A DNA stretch of 64,000 bases from Antrihabitans spumae (GTDB lineage Bacteria > Actinomycetota > Actinomycetes > Mycobacteriales > Mycobacteriaceae). The stretch is from contig NZ_JBIMSN010000158.1 of assembly GCF_043944905.1 (NCBI RefSeq), forward strand, positions 1-64,000, written 5' to 3'. How positions within the stretch are numbered: position 1 is the stretch's first letter; the number at the start of each line of letters is the position of its first letter. Of this stretch, positions 60,005-64,000 are shown in pieces. A program made the position numbers and the translations under genes. The notes under the pieces are model-generated. The model saw nothing but the letters and a program-made list of their open reading frames with translations, was not told where the DNA came from and made no database searches.

Positions 60005-60733
60005 TTGAAGGCCTTGGGTGCCGCGGTTGTCGCGGGTTTCGTGTTGATCGCGGCTGCGATCGTCGCTGTCGGATTCGTTGGCGATCTGCGGCAACCGCGT
60101 GTCGATGTCCCTGACGGCGTGCCACCGGGGGTCGGCGCTCCGCTACCTGCGATCGACATCAACGCACCCGGCCGCACAGCAAGCCAGCTCAACGAGTGGG
60201 CAGCGCAACGCTCCGAAACTCTCGCCATCTCGGTCACCGCACTCGAGGCGTATGCCTACGCTGCCGCGGTCATGAGCGAGACCCAGCCCGATTGCGGTAT
60301 CGGCTGGACGACCATCGCGGGTATCGCGAGCGTGGAGAGCAAACACGGCACTTACCGCGGCTCGACGGTGGCGCCCGATGGTCAGGTCTCGCCGCCGATT
60401 CGTGGGGTGCCCCTCGACGGCGGACCCAACGTTGCGGAGATCAGGGACACCGACGGCGGTGTCCAGGATGGGGATTCGGTCCACGATCGGGCGATGGGCC
60501 CGCTGCAGTTCATCCCCGAAACGTGGAAGAACTGGGGTGTGGATGCCAACGGTGACGGCCGCGTCGATCCCGACAACATCGACGACGCTGCCCTGTCAGC
60601 GGCGCGCTATCTCTGCGCTCGCGGAGGCGATCTGAAGACGGCAGAGGGTTGGCAAGCCGCGCTGCTCGCCTACAACCAGTCCGGTGCCTACATGCGTGAC
60701 GTCCGCGACCGCGCGGCGCTCTACAGCTTGTAG
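60005..60733 (+). CDS. Lytic transglycosylase-like protein in the LpqU position
   Basis: A 242-residue exported protein with a transglycosylase (SLT-type 2) domain, in the place of M. tuberculosis lpqU (Rv1022). An N-terminal membrane segment (VVAGFVLIAAAIVAVGFVG) precedes the domain. The catalytic Glu is in GIASVESKHGTYRG, with AMGPLQFIPETWKNWG and LLAYNQSGAYMRDV. Unlike LpqU, no lipobox Cys is present, so it is probably a signal-anchored enzyme acting on peptidoglycan. TTG at 60005 is chosen from the GGAGG just upstream; GTG at 59999 or earlier is possible. Confidence 0.85.
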   Translation: MKALGAAVVAGFVLIAAAIVAVGFVGDLRQPRVDVPDGVPPGVGAPLPAIDINAPGRTASQLNEWAAQRSETLAISVTALEAYAYAAAVMSETQPDCGIGWTTIAGIASVESKHGTYRGSTVAPDGQVSPPIRGVPLDGGPNVAEIRDTDGGVQDGDSVHDRAMGPLQFIPETWKNWGVDANGDGRVDPDNIDDAALSAARYLCARGGDLKTAEGWQAALLAYNQSGAYMRDVRDRAALYSL

Positions 60734-60734
60734 G

Positions 60735-60779
60735 CGCTTCGGGCACGGGGGCGGAGCGCCTAAAGGCGCCGCCCGAGCG
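60735..60779. terminator. Hairpin between lpqU-like gene and eno
   Basis: Nested inverted repeats follow the lpqU-like stop. The inner stem GGCGGAGCGCC pairs with GGCGCCGCC around a TAAA loop. The outer arms are CGCTTCGGGC and GCCCGAGCG. It lies about 50 bp before the eno start. Confidence 0.6.
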
Positions 60780-60831
60780 TTGGGGCTAAGCTCACACACG
60801 CATTGTGTCCGTAGGAGAAGGAGAACCATCC

Positions 60832-62124
60832 GTGGCCATCATTGAGCAGGTCGGCGCTCGCGAGATCCTCGATTCCCGCGGTAACCCGACGGTCGAGGTC
60901 GAGGTCGCACTCGACGACGGCACGCTGACGCGCGCCGCGGTTCCGTCCGGCGCATCGACGGGTGTGCACGAAGCTGTCGAACTCCGCGATGGTGGAAAAC
61001 GCTACGGCGGCAAGGGCGTGGAGAAAGCTGTCAACGCCGTTCTCGACGAGATCGCCCCCGCGCTGATCGGATTGGATTCGATCGAGCAGCGGACCGTCGA
61101 TCAGACTCTGCTGGATCTCGACGGCACCCCGGACAAGTCCCGCCTGGGCGCAAACGCGCTGCTCGGCGCGTCGCTCGCCGTAGCACGTGCAGCCGCCGAG
61201 TCTTCCGGACTCGAACTCTTCCGCTACCTCGGCGGACCCAACGCGCACATCCTTCCCGTTCCGATGATGAACATCGTCAACGGTGGCGCGCACGCCGACT
61301 CCGGCGTGGACGTGCAGGAGTTCATGGTCGCCCCGATCGGCGCGCCGACGTTCAAGGAATCGCTGCGCTGGGGCGCCGAGGTGTACCACTCCCTCAAATC
61401 CGTGCTCAAGGAGAAGGGCCTGTCCACCGGACTCGGCGACGAGGGTGGCTTCGCTCCCAGCATCGCAGGCACGCGTGAGGCGCTCGACCTGATCAGCGTT
61501 GCGATCGAGCGGACCGGGCTCGAGCTCGGCTCCGATATCGCGCTCGCACTCGACGTCGCGGCCACGGAGTTCTACGACAAGAGCACCGGCTACAAGTTCG
61601 AAGGCTCCGACCGCACGGCCGCGCAGATGGGCGAGTTCTACGCGGAACTGCTCGATTCCTACCCGCTCGTCTCGATCGAGGACCCGCTGGACGAGGACGA
61701 CTGGGACGGCTGGGTCGCCCTGACCGACGCCATCGGTGACCGCGTGCAGCTTGTCGGTGACGACCTGTTCGTCACCAACCCGGAGCGCCTCGAAGACGGC
61801 ATCATCAAAGGTGCGGCAAATGCGTTGCTGGTCAAGGTGAATCAGATCGGAACGCTTACCGAGACGCTCGACGCAGTCGAGCTCGCACATCGCAACGGCT
61901 ACAAGACGATGATGAGCCATCGCAGCGGCGAGACCGAAGACACCACGATTGCCGACCTCGCGGTCGCAGTCGGCAGTGGTCAGATCAAGACAGGTGCGCC
62001 GGCGCGCAGCGAGCGTGTCGCGAAGTACAACCAGTTGCTTCGTATCGAAGAGGCGCTTGGCGACGCCGCACGCTACGCAGGCGATGTCGCGTTCCCGCGG
62101 TTCAACTTCGAGGGTGCTAGCTGA
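60832..62124 (+). CDS. eno: Enolase
   Basis: Enolase (430 residues) converts 2-phosphoglycerate to phosphoenolpyruvate in glycolysis. Signatures are REILDSRGNPTVEVEV, the substrate loop PSGASTGVHEAVELRD, QEFMVAPIGAPTF, the metal ligands in VSIEDPLDEDDWDGW and LVGDDLFVTNPERL, and the catalytic Lys in LLVKVNQIGTLTE with MMSHRSGETEDT. The GTG start at 60832 follows AGGAGAAGGAG. Placement after the lpqU-like gene matches mycobacteria. The PEP it makes is also the donor for the pyruvyltransferase in the nearby locus. Confidence 0.98.
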   Translation: MAIIEQVGAREILDSRGNPTVEVEVALDDGTLTRAAVPSGASTGVHEAVELRDGGKRYGGKGVEKAVNAVLDEIAPALIGLDSIEQRTVDQTLLDLDGTPDKSRLGANALLGASLAVARAAAESSGLELFRYLGGPNAHILPVPMMNIVNGGAHADSGVDVQEFMVAPIGAPTFKESLRWGAEVYHSLKSVLKEKGLSTGLGDEGGFAPSIAGTREALDLISVAIERTGLELGSDIALALDVAATEFYDKSTGYKFEGSDRTAAQMGEFYAELLDSYPLVSIEDPLDEDDWDGWVALTDAIGDRVQLVGDDLFVTNPERLEDGIIKGAANALLVKVNQIGTLTETLDAVELAHRNGYKTMMSHRSGETEDTTIADLAVAVGSGQIKTGAPARSERVAKYNQLLRIEEALGDAARYAGDVAFPRFNFEGAS

Positions 62125-62162
62125 GTTCATGAACGGGCAGGGGTCGACGGTGGCGGGGACTG

Positions 62163-62774
62163 ATGGCTGACAATCGGCGTAGCCGCAGGTCGGGCAGCAG
62201 TCCCGGTGGCCGTGGCTCGCGCCGGTCCGGACGCTCCGAGAATTCTCGGCGGACGGATCGGACCAGGCGGGCACCGGAGGGAAAGCCAACTCCCGAGGTG
62301 ACCGATCGCGATCGTCCGCCTCGCGTGGTCAAGGGCAAAAAATCCGCGCCGACGCCGGAACGAACGATTCTGGGATTGTCCACGGCCCGCGCGGTCATCC
62401 TTGCTGTTGTCGTATGTGCTCTTGCGCTCACACTCGCGGTGCCACTGCGGACGTACTTCACCCAGCGCGCGGAAGCGGCCCAGGTTGCTGCCGATCACAA
62501 TCAGCTGCAAGCCGACGTCAACGCACTGCGAGCCAAGAAGGCGCAGCAGGACGACCCCGCGTACATCACTGCCGAAGCCAGGAACCGGCTGCGACTCGTC
62601 AAGCCAGGGGAGACGCCGTTCCAAGTGCAACTGCCTGGCGCGTTCGAGGCGGAGCAGGCGCGGCGCGCGAAGCCTGCGCCCGAAGGTGGACCCTGGTACA
62701 CCGACCTTTTCGGTCAGGTGTCGCAGCCGCAGAATGCTGCTGAGCCGAACCAGCCTGGTGGGCCGACCGGGTGA
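62163..62774 (+). CDS. ftsB: FtsB/DivIC family septum formation protein
   Basis: A 203-residue bitopic membrane protein of the FtsB/DivIC family, part of the FtsQBL cell-division complex. The N-terminal 65 residues are very basic and low-complexity (many Arg and Ser). One membrane segment follows (VILAVVVCALALTLAVPL), then a short coiled coil (AQVAADHNQLQADVNALRAKK) and the family block RNRLRLVKPGETPFQV. The Pro/Ala-rich C-terminus is extended, as in mycobacterial Rv1024. It overlaps the DUF501 gene by 4 bp. Confidence 0.9.
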   Translation: MADNRRSRRSGSSPGGRGSRRSGRSENSRRTDRTRRAPEGKPTPEVTDRDRPPRVVKGKKSAPTPERTILGLSTARAVILAVVVCALALTLAVPLRTYFTQRAEAAQVAADHNQLQADVNALRAKKAQQDDPAYITAEARNRLRLVKPGETPFQVQLPGAFEAEQARRAKPAPEGGPWYTDLFGQVSQPQNAAEPNQPGGPTG

Positions 62775-63292
62775 GCGACGAAATCCCAACACCCGAAGAT
62801 CTCGAAGCCGTTGCAGCCCAACTCGGGAGGGCTCCACGAGGCGTGCTTGCCATCGCCTACCGCACACCTGACGGCAAGCCCGGCGTTGTGAAAACAGCAC
62901 CGAAACTTCCTGACGGCACCCCGTTTCCGACGTTGTACTACCTGACCGATCCGCGCCTGACCGCCGAGGCGAGCAGGCAGGAATCGGCCGGCGTGATGCG
63001 CGATATGACCGAACGTCTCGACACCGATCCTGTTCTCGCTGAGGGGTATCGGCGTGCACACGAGAGTTATCTCGCCGAGCGCAACGCGATCACCTCGCTC
63101 GACACCGACTTCACGGGCGGCGGGATGCCTGATCGCGTGAAGTGCTTGCACGTGCTCATGGCGCATTCGCTCGCGAAAGGGCCGGGTGTCAATCCCCTCG
63201 GCGACGAATCGGTCGCGCTCGCAGCACACGGAAAGCTCAGGGGCACTGCAATTCCCGCCGACTGGCCAGAGACGACAACAGCGCAATCCTGA
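62771..63292 (+). CDS. DUF501 domain protein
   Basis: The 173-residue protein belongs to the actinobacterial DUF501 family (Rv1025-like), with no established function. Motifs are VAAQLGRAPRGVLAIAYRTPDGKPGVVKTAPKLPDG, split over residues 12-47, PTLYYLTDPRLTAEASRQE and VKCLHVLMAHSLAKGPGVNPLGDE, which supplies conserved Cys and His. The GTG start overlaps the ftsB stop (GTGA). The next gene, ppx, keeps the mycobacterial order. Confidence 0.92.
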   Translation: MSDEIPTPEDLEAVAAQLGRAPRGVLAIAYRTPDGKPGVVKTAPKLPDGTPFPTLYYLTDPRLTAEASRQESAGVMRDMTERLDTDPVLAEGYRRAHESYLAERNAITSLDTDFTGGGMPDRVKCLHVLMAHSLAKGPGVNPLGDESVALAAHGKLRGTAIPADWPETTTAQS

Positions 63293-63344
63293 GGACCCGT
63301 CCCGCAGCTCCGGGCTTGGGTCCTTCGTATTGTCGAACTTCCGA

Positions 63345-63388
63345 GAGGACGCAGCAATGAGGACGCAAGGATGAGGACGCAGCAATGA
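63345..63388 (+). repeat. 14-bp tandem repeat with overlapping mini-ORFs before ppx
   Basis: Three 14-bp units (63345-63358, 63359-63372, 63373-63386) each begin GAGGACGCA. They create ATG at 63357 (codes MRTQG, stop 63374), ATG at 63371 (codes MRTQQ, stop 63388), and the ppx ATG at 63385, each overlapping the next as ATGA. Confidence 0.85.
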
Positions 63389-64000
63389 GAGTCGCCGCCG
63401 TCGATTGCGGTACCAACTCGATCAGGTTGCTCATCGCCGACCGCGACCCGGCCGGCGGCCTCACCGATGTGGTGCGCGAGATGCGCATCGTTCGCCTCGG
63501 GCAGGGTGTCGACGCCACTGGAGCGTTCGTGCCCGAGGCGATCGAACGGACGCGCATCGCGCTGCACGATTACGCGAATCTGATGCGAGAGCACGGGGTC
63601 GAGGCCGTTCGGATGGTCGCAACGTCGGCCACCCGTGACGCGTCCAATCGTGAAGATTTCTTCGCGATGGCGCGGGCGGAACTCGGTGCGGTGATTCCCG
63701 GTGCCGAAGCCGAAGTGATCAGCGGCGACGAGGAAGCGAGATTGTCGTTCTCGGGTGCCGTCGGGGAATTGAACTCGGCTGACGGACCTTTCGTCGTCGT
63801 CGATCTCGGTGGTGGCTCGACCGAACTCGTTCTCGGTGACGAAACAGGCGTGGCCGCAGCATATTCCGCAGACATCGGGTGTGTACGCATCACCGAACGG
63901 TGCCTGCACGACGACCCGCCCACCGCCGAGCAGGTTTCTGCAGCAAAGGAGTTCGCTACCGAGAGGTTTGCCGACGCCTTCGCACACGTGCCCATCGAGC
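63385..64000 (+). CDS. ppx: Ppx/GppA phosphatase family protein, cut by window edge
   Basis: The first 205 residues of an exopolyphosphatase/guanosine pentaphosphatase-family protein, which hydrolyses polyphosphate or pppGpp. The phosphate loop AAVDCGTNSIRLLIAD opens the protein; VRMVATSATRDASNRE, EVISGDEEARLSFSGAV and the second phosphate motif VVVDLGGGSTELVLG follow. It matches the Rv1026 position. Typical length is 300-500 residues, so the C-terminus lies beyond the window. The start is embedded in a tandem repeat with two mini-ORFs. Confidence 0.92.
   Translation, partial: MRVAAVDCGTNSIRLLIADRDPAGGLTDVVREMRIVRLGQGVDATGAFVPEAIERTRIALHDYANLMREHGVEAVRMVATSATRDASNREDFFAMARAELGAVIPGAEAEVISGDEEARLSFSGAVGELNSADGPFVVVDLGGGSTELVLGDETGVAAAYSADIGCVRITERCLHDDPPTAEQVSAAKEFATERFADAFAHVPIE

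Noticed and set aside
60760..62289. Long open frame on the minus strand opposite eno
   Set aside because: It lies wholly antisense to a certain enolase gene, has no recognisable domain, and long antisense frames are common in GC-rich DNA.

Overview
The window looks like chromosome from a mycolic-acid actinomycete of the Nocardiaceae, Rhodococcus-like. It is GC-rich, uses GTG and TTG starts often, and keeps the gene order known from Mycobacterium tuberculosis Rv1014c-Rv1026 (pth, rplY, prs, glmU, TetR gene, mfd, mazG, lpqU-like, eno, ftsB-like, DUF501, ppx). No transposase, integrase, prophage or CRISPR array was seen.

Layout. 0.2-5 kb holds a universal stress protein and a plus-strand run (DUF445 membrane protein, Abi-alpha-like protein, NTF2-like, VOC and PdxH-like proteins). 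5.1-8.1 kb holds prfC, pth and rplY on the minus strand. 8.4-14.1 kb is an ergothioneine locus, egtABCD, with a divergent class V PLP enzyme that may be EgtE. 14.1-16.4 kb has an SDR/TetR divergent pair with a clear operator-like palindrome, then a DUF2461 gene. 16.5-26.7 kb resumes the conserved backbone: prs, glmU, tRNA-Gln, two TetR regulators (the second resembles gamma-butyrolactone receptors), mfd, mazG, and an L-2-hydroxyglutarate oxidase-like gene.

26.7-59.8 kb is a large surface-polysaccharide locus lying between mazG and the lpqU-like/eno genes. It is a patchwork of short operons on alternating strands. It encodes five glycosyltransferases, two Wzx flippases, two Wzz-like proteins with degenerate kinase-like domains, one Wzy/ligase, a nucleotide-sugar dehydrogenase, a pyruvyltransferase, an O-acetyltransferase, an aminotransferase paired with a tandem GNAT protein, a CapK-like adenylate-forming enzyme, a putative glycoside hydrolase, a heparinase-like lyase, and a CDP-sugar/C-methyltransferase cassette. 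This fits a Wzx/Wzy-type pathway that makes, decorates, exports and trims an exopolysaccharide containing an unusual, probably branched, sugar. The most unusual feature is one uninterrupted frame joining a Wzx flippase to a Wzz-like, kinase-like module (33598-36756).

60.0-64.0 kb returns to the housekeeping backbone: lpqU-like transglycosylase, eno, ftsB-like, DUF501 and a ppx gene cut by the window edge. The ppx start lies in a 14-bp tandem repeat that creates two overlapping five-codon mini-ORFs.
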